Positions 1 to 5,056 of a stretch of DNA of 5,056 bases are shown here, one piece after another (the first letter of the stretch is position 1; the number at the start of each line of letters is the position of its first letter). The DNA is taken from contig PKWF01000107.1 in the NCBI GenBank assembly GCA_003133185.1, positions 4,637 to 9,692 of the forward strand, read 5' to 3'. Below the pieces are notes generated by a model that searched no databases, was not told the origin of the DNA, and was given only the letters and a program-made list of their open reading frames with translations. The stretch comes from Vulcanimicrobiota bacterium. Its GTDB lineage: Bacteria; Vulcanimicrobiota; Vulcanimicrobiia; Vulcanimicrobiales; Vulcanimicrobiaceae. The position numbers were made by a program, and so were the translations under genes.

Positions 1-1077
1 AATCGGCGTGGCGCGCCCGAGGCGAAAGCCGTCGGCGCGAAGCTGATCCGCGATCTGCTTGACCATTTCGACGTTAGTCGCCTCGACCGAGAGATCTCCA
101 TCTTGGTGCGCCCACGGACGCAAGTACGCGACCCGGACGTTGCGCTCGCGAACGCCCAAAACGTATCGCGCGACGACCTCGTCGAGCTTGAGCTTATCCA
201 GCTCGGTTTTGGCAATTGCCTGAACGCGAACCGTCCGGCCCGGGATAAGCCTCGCAAGGGTGTCGTTACCCTTCTGCACTTGACTGGGATCGTACGTCTC
301 GATCGACCCGAAGTTGAAGAGGTGCTGTTTGAAGGCGTCCGCCGTATCCTCGAGATGATCGGGATAGCCGGCAACCGCATTGCTCAACCCAAAGAAGATA
401 ACCGTCGAGACCTTCGGGTCGTAGGCAAGCACGTCGTCGAAAAGCGCTTCGATCTGCGGCGCGCGAAAACGCTCGTCATTTTGAAAACGAGGAATCACCA
501 GTAGGCCGAGCCGATGTGCCAGCGCGATTTCTTCCGTGGGGATGCCTAAGCCGATCGTGTCGAAGTAGTCGATTTGAGTCCGGACCTCGATAATCCAGGG
601 ACGAGTCGCCCGCAAGACCCGCACGCTCTTAGGGCTGAAATGTAACGAAAGCTGGGCCAAATAGCGCCGGTAGGCCGAGGAATCGGATACCAGGAGATAG
701 ATGGCGCCGGCGTCGACGCGCCGGCCGGCGACCAAGGAGGCCAGCAAGGGATCGCGCAGCGGGGAGAGGCGCGACTGATTGACGAGCGCCGCCCCGGTCG
801 TCGCGTAAGACTTTCCGTCATAGCCGACGTTTGCGCCAAGCTCTTCCGTGAGGGCGAGTGAGGTCAGGCCCGCACGCCGGAGCGCGATCAGGAATGCGGC
901 AGGATTATAGTTGTAGGAGCGCGCGAGGGCATCGAGGTCGCTGAAATCCATAGCGAGTTCGACGCGGTTTGCGTGCGACTCCGTGCGAACGCGAAATGCG
1001 GCGACGACCAGCGAGGCGATCAGCGCAACGAGCAAGACGATTGCCGCGTAGCGCGTCCTAGGAGTAAAAAGAGTCAC
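1..1077 (-). CDS. DUF5693 family membrane protein, N-terminal part
   Basis: This is the N-terminal 359 codons of a gene that leaves the window at its left edge. The start is GTG at 1077. It is the first usable start after an in-frame TGA about 45 bases upstream, though no strong ribosome binding site precedes it. Residues 10-28 (YAAIVLLVALIASLVVAAF) form one membrane helix after a short basic N-terminus, so the rest is probably outside the membrane. The soluble part matches my memory of DUF5693: a VELAMDF segment near residue 39, repeated beta/alpha units (GLGIPTEEIALAHRLGLLVIPRF near 176-198, STVIFFG near 224-230, GYPDHLE near 237-243), and the hallmark TVRVQAI...RERNVRVAYLRPW near 282-322. 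Family members usually run to about 600-700 residues with further membrane helices, so roughly half is missing here. In other bacteria the family often lies beside csaB, the cell-wall polysaccharide pyruvyl transferase, suggesting an envelope role. Its biochemical function is unknown, and csaB would lie outside this window. Confidence 0.85.
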   Translation of the reverse strand, partial: MTLFTPRTRYAAIVLLVALIASLVVAAFRVRTESHANRVELAMDFSDLDALARSYNYNPAAFLIALRRAGLTSLALTEELGANVGYDGKSYATTGAALVNQSRLSPLRDPLLASLVAGRRVDAGAIYLLVSDSSAYRRYLAQLSLHFSPKSVRVLRATRPWIIEVRTQIDYFDTIGLGIPTEEIALAHRLGLLVIPRFQNDERFRAPQIEALFDDVLAYDPKVSTVIFFGLSNAVAGYPDHLEDTADAFKQHLFNFGSIETYDPSQVQKGNDTLARLIPGRTVRVQAIAKTELDKLKLDEVVARYVLGVRERNVRVAYLRPWAHQDGDLSVEATNVEMVKQIADQLRADGFRLGRATPI

Positions 1078-1307
1078 GAAGCGGGTGTCTTCGCCCAGCG
1101 GCGCGGTTTTTCTGCCACGGAATCACAGAAGGGCTCGCCATAGGCGAGCCCTCCTGCCGTCGCGTATGCGCGATTCCCTTTTTGTCGGGCCACGCATACC
1201 GGGTGTGGGCGACGCTTTGTATCATCGCGTACGCTCGCTGCCCACGAATCGAGTGACGCGGAAGCTCGGCCTTCAAGGGTAGCAGATTATTACCTCCAGG
1301 GGAAGCG
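1078..1307 (-). other. 230-base structured gap between genes, possible RNA or leader
   Basis: No convincing protein gene lies in this stretch. Its short open frames have Arg/Pro-rich products, no ribosome binding sites and no recognisable domain. It does contain several inverted repeats in series: 1253-1259 with 1305-1311 (7 bp, overlapping the stop codon of the upstream gene), 1205-1210 with 1240-1245 (6 bp), 1164-1170 with 1193-1199 (7 bp), and a long hairpin at 1126-1156. Genes on both sides run on the minus strand, so this would be transcribed as an intercistronic region or as the leader of the DUF5693 gene. I compared it by eye with 6S RNA, SRP RNA, tmRNA, RNase P RNA and common riboswitches and found no match. 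It could be an unidentified structured RNA, a processing or attenuation region, or simply GC-rich spacer. Confidence 0.35.
1126..1156 (-). terminator. 14-bp hairpin with 3-base loop, possible terminator or attenuator
   Basis: On the minus strand CAGGAGGGCTCGCC pairs with GGCGAGCCCTTCTG around the loop TAT. All 14 pairs form, with a single G-U. On the plus strand the same position would be an A-C mismatch, so the structure is slightly better as minus-strand RNA. The bases that follow on the minus strand (TGTGATTCCG) are not a run of T, so it is not a textbook intrinsic terminator. It could stop or slow transcription after the crotonase-family gene, or protect an RNA end. It ends about 50 bases before the DUF5693 start. 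Confidence 0.35.
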
Positions 1308-2090
1308 TCACCATTTCGGCGCGCGTTTTTCGAGAAACGCGCTGATGCCTTCGCGCGCATCGGCCTCGAGTGCGTTTGCGGTCATCACTCCTTTGGTGTA
1401 ATCGTACGCGGATGCTTGATCTAGATCGATTTGCGCATAAAACGCCGATTTGCCGATGCCGACGACCGTCGCGCTAGCCGATGCGATTTCGCGCGCCAGC
1501 GCGAGCGTCTCGGCATGAAGACTCTCCGGCGCAACGACCCGATTGATCAAACCCCAGTCGAGCGCCGTCTGCGCGTCGATCGGCTTGCCGGTTAGCAGCA
1601 ACTCCATTGCACGCTTGCGCCCGATCGCACGCGAGAGCGGCACCATCGGCGTACTGCAGAACAGGCCGATGCGCACGCCCGGGGTCGCGAACGTGGCCTC
1701 CGTCGACGCTACCGCGAGATCGCACGCGGCCACCAGCTGGCAGCCCGCGGCGGTCGCGACTTTTTCGACCTCCGCGATGACCGGTTGGGGAATCCCCGCG
1801 ATGCGCGCCATCAAAGCGACACAGACGTCGAAGATGACACGGTACGTCTCAACGTCGCGGTCCAGCAACTCGCGCAGGTCGTGACCGGCGCTAAAGGCGG
1901 GGCCCTCTCCTCGCAGGACGATGGCGCGAACGGCGGCGTCTTTCCCTGCCGCAGCCAGCGCGCCGTCGAGCTCGCGCATCATATTTAATGAGAGCGCGTT
2001 GCGTTTTTCGGGGCGGTTCATGGTGATGACGGCGATCTCGCCGTCACGCCCTGCGGTGATTTCGATGTTCGCGGGGTTTACCGCAGGCAT
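1308..2090 (-). CDS. Enoyl-CoA hydratase/isomerase family protein, ECHDC3-like
   Basis: A crotonase-fold protein of 260 residues, the usual length. The start is ATG at 2090, preceded by GAGGGAG (2096-2102) five bases away; it lies two bases after the stop of the upstream gene, so translation is probably coupled. Family marks are MNRPEKRNALS (residues 24-34), the oxyanion-hole segment FSAGHDL (66-72), and ATAAGCQLVAACD (112-124) with the second oxyanion-hole glycine. The run FATPGVRIGLFCSTP (134-148) and the GHDL motif are typical of the ECHDC3 branch. In classical hydratases two glutamates do the chemistry (Glu144 and Glu164 of the rat mitochondrial enzyme). By my alignment they are Gln118 and Gly138 here, so ordinary crotonyl-CoA hydration is unlikely. 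The fold and the CoA/oxyanion site are clear. The substrate is unknown; a relative acting on an acyl-CoA or a non-hydratase role is an inference. Confidence 0.92.
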   Translation of the reverse strand: MPAVNPANIEITAGRDGEIAVITMNRPEKRNALSLNMMRELDGALAAAGKDAAVRAIVLRGEGPAFSAGHDLRELLDRDVETYRVIFDVCVALMARIAGIPQPVIAEVEKVATAAGCQLVAACDLAVASTEATFATPGVRIGLFCSTPMVPLSRAIGRKRAMELLLTGKPIDAQTALDWGLINRVVAPESLHAETLALAREIASASATVVGIGKSAFYAQIDLDQASAYDYTKGVMTANALEADAREGISAFLEKRAPKW

Positions 2091-2092
2091 TC

Positions 2093-2602
2093 TCACTCCC
2101 TCGGCGGCGTCGAGGATGGCGACGGCGAGACCAACGGCGGTGATGGCGGGGCCGACGGCGCCGCGGACGGGACGGCCGCGCGCATTGCTTTCGCCCACGG
2201 CGGGTCGGCTTTCGTCGGAACGCCGCGGTGCAGGAAGGCGCGGCTCTCGGCTCCATACCGGGAATGCGGAAAGTGCACCTTAACGTAGACGTAGAGCGTG
2301 ACGGCATGTTCGCTCGCAACCTCGCCGGGAAGTTCGGCATAGAGCGCCGCGATGAGGAGCCCCGTCGACGGGAGCCACGGATCCTCTGGGTACCGCGCAG
2401 CCCACTGATCGAACGAGTCTTCCGTTAGAAGCAGCAGATGCTCCGCCTGTTCGGGGAGCAGCTGATGCGTCTCGTACCGCTTCTCGAGCTGCATCGTTTC
2501 GTAGCGGACGCGCAACGCGCTCATCTTGAGCTTGCCGAAGTATTCGTCGGCCGGCGCGTTCGTGACGGCAAGTTGGGAGAGCAGGACGACGCACGTAAGC
2601 AT
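2093..2602 (-). CDS. Secreted protein of unknown function with Pro/Ser-rich tail
   Basis: I do not recognise this 169-residue protein. The start is ATG at 2602. Earlier in-frame starts would lie inside the tRNA gene, and the bases before this ATG give only a weak ribosome binding site. Residues 1-18 are hydrophobic and end in NAPA, like a signal peptide, although the usual basic N-terminus is absent. Residues 20-125 look mostly helical, with many charged residues and Leu/Glu-rich runs (EQAEHLLLLTEDSFDQW at 51-67) and two blocks resembling helical tetratricopeptide-type pairs (ARYPEDPWLPSTGLLIAALY near 69-88, HFPHSRYGAESRAFLHRG near 110-127). The tail from about residue 143 is almost only Pro, Ala and Ser and is probably disordered. 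The stop lies two bases before the crotonase-family gene, so the two are one transcription unit. A periplasmic or cell-surface location is inferred. A short part (2521-2542) resembles a dispersed repeat. Confidence 0.75.
   Translation of the reverse strand: MLTCVVLLSQLAVTNAPADEYFGKLKMSALRVRYETMQLEKRYETHQLLPEQAEHLLLLTEDSFDQWAARYPEDPWLPSTGLLIAALYAELPGEVASEHAVTLYVYVKVHFPHSRYGAESRAFLHRGVPTKADPPWAKAMRAAVPSAAPSAPPSPPLVSPSPSSTPPRE
2521..2542 (-). repeat. Sequence resembling a dispersed TCATCCTGAGC-type repeat, inside a gene
   Basis: The plus strand reads TCATCTTGAGC followed by TTGCCGAAGTA. From memory, the common variant of the repeat family is TCATCCTGAGC followed by TTGTCGAAGGA, which gives 19 of 22 identical positions. 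It encodes YFGKLKM in the secreted protein, just after the signal peptide. It runs in the same orientation as the intergenic copy at 3321-3346. The match may be chance or the worn remains of an insertion. The consensus is recalled, not looked up. Confidence 0.3.
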
Positions 2603-2662
2603 ATCCGGCTTTACCCACGCCTGGCCGATACACGACCTTCCTGCACGCGCTTGCCCGAAAAT

Positions 2663-2735
2663 TGGGCGATGACGGGCTCGAACCGCCGACATCCTCCTTG
2701 TAAGGGAGGCGCTCTCCCAGCTGAGCTAATCGCCC
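2663..2735 (-). tRNA. tRNA-Val, anticodon TAC
   Basis: A complete 73-base cloverleaf is readable on the minus strand. The acceptor arms GGGCGAT and ATCGCCC pair fully. The D arm is GCTC-AGCTGGGA-GAGC, the anticodon arm is CCTCC-CTTACAA-GGAGG, and the T arm is GGCGG-TTCGAGC-CCGTC with one G-U pair. The anticodon TAC (2700-2702) reads valine GTA and related codons. The sequence closely resembles bacterial tRNA-Val(UAC). The discriminator base is A at 2663. The next bases are ATT, so CCA is not encoded and must be added by the nucleotidyltransferase. The gene lies 60 bases upstream of the secreted-protein gene on the same strand, with no terminator seen between them, and is divergent from the anti-sigma kinase gene. 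Confidence 0.98.
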
Positions 2736-2801
2736 ACTTGCTCGCGCGTAACCCTTCGGCCGAGCCGGTTTCTTCTACTTCACGAAGCGCCGGGTTGCTG
2801 T

Positions 2802-2807
2802 GGGAGG
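2802..2807 (+). promoter_or_regulatory. Ribosome binding site that supports the TTG start
   Basis: GGGAGG stands five bases before the TTG at 2813. This strong match to the anti-Shine-Dalgarno sequence decides the start of the kinase gene, since no ATG or GTG start is available nearby in that frame. Confidence 0.75.
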
Positions 2808-2812
2808 TTTAG

Positions 2813-3256
2813 TTGCGCATCGCGCCCGGGAAATTCGTAATAACGAGAACAGCATTGAAGACTCATTTTCGCGCAGACTACACAAGCGAGATCGGGAACG
2901 TGGCTCTCGCGCGGAGCAGCGTGGCCGGATTCGCGAGCGCTTGCGGTTTCTCCGACGGCGAGGTCGCGGATATCCGGCTCGCCGCAGGCGAGGCGTTGAG
3001 CAACGCCGTCGAGCACGGAAGCGGGATACCGTCTGCCGGCTTCACCGTCGATTGCAGCTTCGATGGCATCGAGCTCCTGATCGAGATCCAAGACAATGGT
3101 ACCGGGTTCTGCGCGCCAGAGATTCGAACCAATATCGAGCCCGACCACCGCGGCCGCGGCTTTGGAATCTTCCTCATGCGCCGCCTGATGGACGACGTCG
3201 TTTTTGGAGGTAATGGGTCGATCGTCCGCTTAATCCGCCGCCAACGAAAACACTAA
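2813..3256 (+). CDS. RsbW/SpoIIAB-like ATP-binding protein, probable anti-sigma-factor serine kinase
   Basis: A stand-alone GHKL-type ATPase domain of 147 residues, the size of RsbW and SpoIIAB. The ATP site is complete: N-box EALSNAVEHG (60-69, with Glu60 and Asn64), G1 box DNGTGF (94-99), and G2 box RGRGFGIFLMRRLMDDV (113-129). Well-studied relatives bind a sigma factor and hold it inactive, and phosphorylate a STAS-domain anti-anti-sigma protein on serine or threonine. No transmembrane or extra sensor domain is present, so it should be cytoplasmic. The start is TTG with GGGAGG five bases before it. A second in-frame TTG at 2855 has no comparable site. Unlike the classical rsbV-rsbW-sigB arrangement, no partner gene lies next to it: the tRNA diverges upstream and the peptidase gene converges downstream. 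The family is clear; the kinase activity and target are inferred. Confidence 0.88.
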   Translation: MRIAPGKFVITRTALKTHFRADYTSEIGNVALARSSVAGFASACGFSDGEVADIRLAAGEALSNAVEHGSGIPSAGFTVDCSFDGIELLIEIQDNGTGFCAPEIRTNIEPDHRGRGFGIFLMRRLMDDVVFGGNGSIVRLIRRQRKH

Positions 3257-3383
3257 CAAAAGGGAGGTTGGGTTTGGTCTAGATCGAGGAGCCGAGGGGT
3301 AAAGTTTACTTCCTCTGCTTGTCATCCTGAGCGCAGTCGAAGGACCCGAGGCGACGACGAGCTAAGCCAAACGCGCCTTCCCT
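3257..3383. other. Convergent gap between kinase and peptidase genes
   Basis: This 127-base stretch separates the 3' ends of two converging genes. It holds the dispersed repeat at 3321-3346 and a weak hairpin around 3297-3312 (GGGGTAA with TTACTTC, two G-U pairs on the plus strand). No hairpin followed by a T run is present on either strand, so where the two transcripts end is not clear. Confidence 0.5.
3321..3346. repeat. Dispersed short repeat of the TCATCCTGAGC...TCGAAGGA type
   Basis: The plus strand reads GTCATCCTGAGCGCAG followed by TCGAAGGACC. I recognise this from memory as a short repeat found in many copies in many unrelated bacterial genomes, mostly between genes; a common variant has CTTG in place of GCAG. 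Here it sits in the convergent gap between the kinase and peptidase genes. It may form an imperfect hairpin, but what it does and how it spreads are not known to me. Confidence 0.6.
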
Positions 3384-4709
3384 TTAGGTTTTTGTTGCGA
3401 TCTTTTTCTGTAAGAGCGAGATGGCGGCGCTTAGCTGCGCGTCGCGGGCAATGTCCCCAAAGCGAGCGTCGCGCGGTTCGTCGACGGCAATGTCCGGATC
3501 GATGCCGCGTAGATTTATGTCGCGCCGATTCGGCGTCAGATAGTGGGCGGTCGTGATCTTGATCGCGGCTCCATCGGGCAGCGGCGTCAGCGTCTGCATC
3601 ACGCCCTTACCGAACGTGCGGGCACCGATCAACATCGCGATGCCGTCGTCTTGCAGAGCTCCGGCTGTAATCTCCGACGCCGACGCGGTGTATTGGTTCA
3701 CGAGGACGGTGAGCGGAAGCGCAATCGACGGATCGTCGTCGGCGTGGATCGTCGTGTCGCGCTGGCCACGCTCCTCGACGGTCAACAGCGCCTTATTGGC
3801 AATGAAACGCGAGCTAATGTCGAGCGCGGAATCGACGTAGCCGCCGCCGTCGTTGCGCAAATCGAGCACGAGCGCCTTTGCACCCTGCTGGTTCAGGCGC
3901 GTGATTGCGGCATCGAACTCATTTGGCGTCGATCGTCCGAAGGCCATGACCCAAACGTAACCGATGCCGCCACTCAACATCTTGTAGATGACGGTCGGGG
4001 GCTGGACGTCTTCGCGTGTAATCGAGACGACCGACGTCCCGCTCGAGTGCGCGACCGTTACCGCAACGACGGTACCGGCTTTGCCGCGCAGCAGCGAACT
4101 GACGCCGTCGACCGTCAGCCCCTTCGTCGGCGAGCCATTTACGGCGGTAACGAGATCGCCAACAGCAAGGCCGGCGCGCTCGGCGGGCGTGCCGGGGAGC
4201 ACGTACGTGATGCGAACGAAACCAGACGCGGTATCGGGCTGGATCATCACGCCGATGCCGCCGATGCGCGCCGGATCGAGCGCCTCGTTAAACGCCTTGA
4301 ACTCGGTAGGAGTGAAAAACTGCGTGTAGCGATCGTTTACGGCCTTAGCCATCGCGTTGATGGCGGCGTAAGCGAAATCGTTCGGCGAGGCGTTTGCCGC
4401 ACGAGCCGCGGCAGCAATCGCATCGTCCAGCTCGGCGACCGTCGCGTCGCGATCGGATTCGACGTGCAGCGCGGGTGCGGCGATCGGAGTGCCGGCCTTG
4501 CGCGCCGCTTCCGCCAAAGCTCCGCTTGCGGCGGCGAGGATCGTGCGCGGTTCGACCTTTTCGTAGTAGGTCGTCGTCAAAAGGCGATAACTCTCCGAGA
4601 CGTCCCCAGCCAACTGATAAGGAAGTACTTCGCCGGCCGGTGCGGCGCCGAACCAGATGAGAGCTGCCGCACACAGGGCGGCGTATCGAACGAGCTCGCG
4701 CTTGAACAT
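3384..4709 (-). CDS. S41 family C-terminal processing peptidase with PDZ domain
   Basis: A secreted serine protease of the CtpA/CtpB/Prc family, 441 residues. The start is taken as the second of two adjacent ATGs (4709), because AGAAGGG (4716-4722) is then six bases away; ATG at 4712 would add one residue. Residues 1-25 are a signal peptide (MFKREL then a hydrophobic run, probable cut after APA). A helical N-terminal region follows to about 145. The PDZ domain spans about 146-237 (IGGIGVMI, then PGTPAERAGLAVGDLVTAVNG). The catalytic domain follows, with ALVLDLRNDGGG (279-290) and TASASEITAGALQDDG (341-356). The catalytic Ser343, the Lys368 of TFGKG and Gln372 keep the spacing of 25 and 4 residues found in CtpB and Prc, so the Ser-Lys site is intact. 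Such enzymes trim protein C-termini in the periplasm or at the cell surface; the substrate here is unknown. It lies 65 bases downstream of the Sua5 gene on the same strand. Confidence 0.95.
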   Translation of the reverse strand: MFKRELVRYAALCAAALIWFGAAPAGEVLPYQLAGDVSESYRLLTTTYYEKVEPRTILAAASGALAEAARKAGTPIAAPALHVESDRDATVAELDDAIAAAARAANASPNDFAYAAINAMAKAVNDRYTQFFTPTEFKAFNEALDPARIGGIGVMIQPDTASGFVRITYVLPGTPAERAGLAVGDLVTAVNGSPTKGLTVDGVSSLLRGKAGTVVAVTVAHSSGTSVVSITREDVQPPTVIYKMLSGGIGYVWVMAFGRSTPNEFDAAITRLNQQGAKALVLDLRNDGGGYVDSALDISSRFIANKALLTVEERGQRDTTIHADDDPSIALPLTVLVNQYTASASEITAGALQDDGIAMLIGARTFGKGVMQTLTPLPDGAAIKITTAHYLTPNRRDINLRGIDPDIAVDEPRDARFGDIARDAQLSAAISLLQKKIATKT

Positions 4710-4774
4710 CATCGTCCCTTCTTCGTTACCCAATCTCAGAACGCTTTGGAACGTCAATTTGTCTCATCTGTGCT

Positions 4775-5056
4775 TCATCGCGAGGCCGCGCGGCGTAACC
4801 GGTCCATGATGGCCAGGCCGAGTCCGCTCTCCGTTACCGGAGCCGCATCGATCCGCTCGAGGCCCAAGACGTCGAGCTCGTGCAGCATCTCGAAGAGCGT
4901 GGCCGCGGCTTCGCGCAAGTCGCCCCGCCGCGAAAGGGTTCGCGAGGCCGAGTAGCCCTCGTACGCATCCCGCAACGTAACGACGCCGGCACGGCGGCGC
5001 TCGGATTCGGGAACGAGCTTGGGATCGATCAACCGCAGCGGCGTTGCCGGGGCGTA
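4775..5056 (-). CDS. Threonylcarbamoyl-AMP synthase (Sua5/YrdC family), C-terminal part
   Basis: The last 93 residues of a gene that enters from the right edge; the frame stays open to base 5056. It begins YAPATPLRLIDP, which fits the HYAP-type segment joining the YrdC domain to the Sua5 C-terminal domain. It ends with the typical pattern of that domain: GDLREAAATLFEMLHELDVL, then LERIDAAPVTESGLGLAIMDRLRRAAS and a stop. Full enzymes of this type make threonylcarbamoyl-AMP from threonine, bicarbonate and ATP in the cytoplasm, the first step towards the t6A base next to the anticodon in ANN-decoding tRNAs. The catalytic YrdC domain is outside the window, so activity cannot be judged. Identification rests on the C-terminal domain only. 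It may share a transcript with the peptidase gene downstream. Confidence 0.8.
   Translation of the reverse strand, partial: YAPATPLRLIDPKLVPESERRRAGVVTLRDAYEGYSASRTLSRRGDLREAAATLFEMLHELDVLGLERIDAAPVTESGLGLAIMDRLRRAASR

Noticed and set aside
103..504. Open frame of 133 codons on the plus strand
   Set aside because: It lies opposite the DUF5693 gene, whose reading frame is well supported, and its product shows no recognisable family.
1074..1118. Tiny open frame of 14 codons (GTG start) whose TGA overlaps the DUF5693 GTG start
   Set aside because: There is no ribosome binding site before it and the product has no distinctive features, so a leader peptide cannot be supported.
1078..1307. 6S RNA or another known housekeeping RNA in the structured gap
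   Set aside because: A CCCTTGAA motif is present, but the long closing stem and central bubble of 6S RNA are not visible, and no hallmark of SRP RNA, tmRNA or RNase P RNA was found.
2603..2692. Longer N-terminus for the secreted protein starting at 2692
   Set aside because: The extension would start inside the tRNA-Val gene and would bury the signal peptide in the protein.
2750..2796. Inverted repeat AACCC...GGGTT between the tRNA and kinase genes as an operator
   Set aside because: The arms are only five bases and 37 bases apart, which is expected by chance in GC-rich DNA.
3297..3312. Hairpin GGGGTAA/TTACTTC as a terminator of the kinase gene
   Set aside because: It is short, contains two G-U pairs and lacks a following T run.
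4710..4774. TTGACG on the minus strand as a -35 box for the peptidase gene
   Set aside because: No TATAAT-like sequence lies 16-18 bases downstream, so a promoter cannot be claimed.
3543..4955. Long open frame of 470 codons on the plus strand, opposite the peptidase and Sua5 genes
   Set aside because: Its product is rich in Arg, Asp and Gly with no domain or signal. The opposite strand encodes two clear protein families over the same bases, and such open frames are common opposite GC-rich genes.

Overview
The window is GC-rich bacterial chromosome. It carries five protein genes and one tRNA gene on the minus strand, and one protein gene on the plus strand. Most of it is coding, and only one gap between genes exceeds about 200 bases. 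The DUF5693 membrane protein, the secreted orphan protein with a Pro/Ser-rich tail, and a short TCATCCTGAGC-type repeat recall genomes from deep-branching, mostly uncultivated phyla such as Eremiobacterota (WPS-2) or their neighbours. That placement is a guess from memory, because no marker gene here fixes it. I see no sign of phage, insertion sequence, CRISPR array or plasmid.

Left half, read on the minus strand from right to left: a tRNA-Val(TAC) gene (2663-2735) is followed after 60 bases by a small secreted protein of unknown function (2093-2602). Two bases later an enoyl-CoA hydratase/isomerase-family protein of the ECHDC3 type begins (1308-2090). A 230-base non-coding stretch follows, with several inverted repeats including a 14-base-pair hairpin. 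Then comes the N-terminal 359 residues of a DUF5693 protein that runs off the left edge. All four lie on one strand and could be read from one promoter upstream of the tRNA.

Right half: a plus-strand gene for an RsbW/SpoIIAB-like anti-sigma-factor kinase (2813-3256) starts with TTG behind a good ribosome binding site and is divergent from the tRNA. It stands without the usual anti-anti-sigma or sigma-factor partner. A 127-base convergent gap contains a copy of the dispersed repeat. Then, on the minus strand, come a secreted S41 C-terminal processing peptidase with a PDZ domain (3384-4709) and, upstream of it, the C-terminal end of a Sua5-type threonylcarbamoyl-AMP synthase (4775-5056), which runs off the right edge.

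The genes do not form one pathway. They are a mix of tRNA and tRNA-modification functions, envelope and secreted proteins, an acyl-CoA-type enzyme and a regulatory kinase. I did not find a clearly new multi-gene system. The points most worth checking are the structured gap at 1078-1307, the repeat and its apparent relative inside a coding region, the orphan anti-sigma kinase, and the crotonase-family protein lacking both classical catalytic glutamates.
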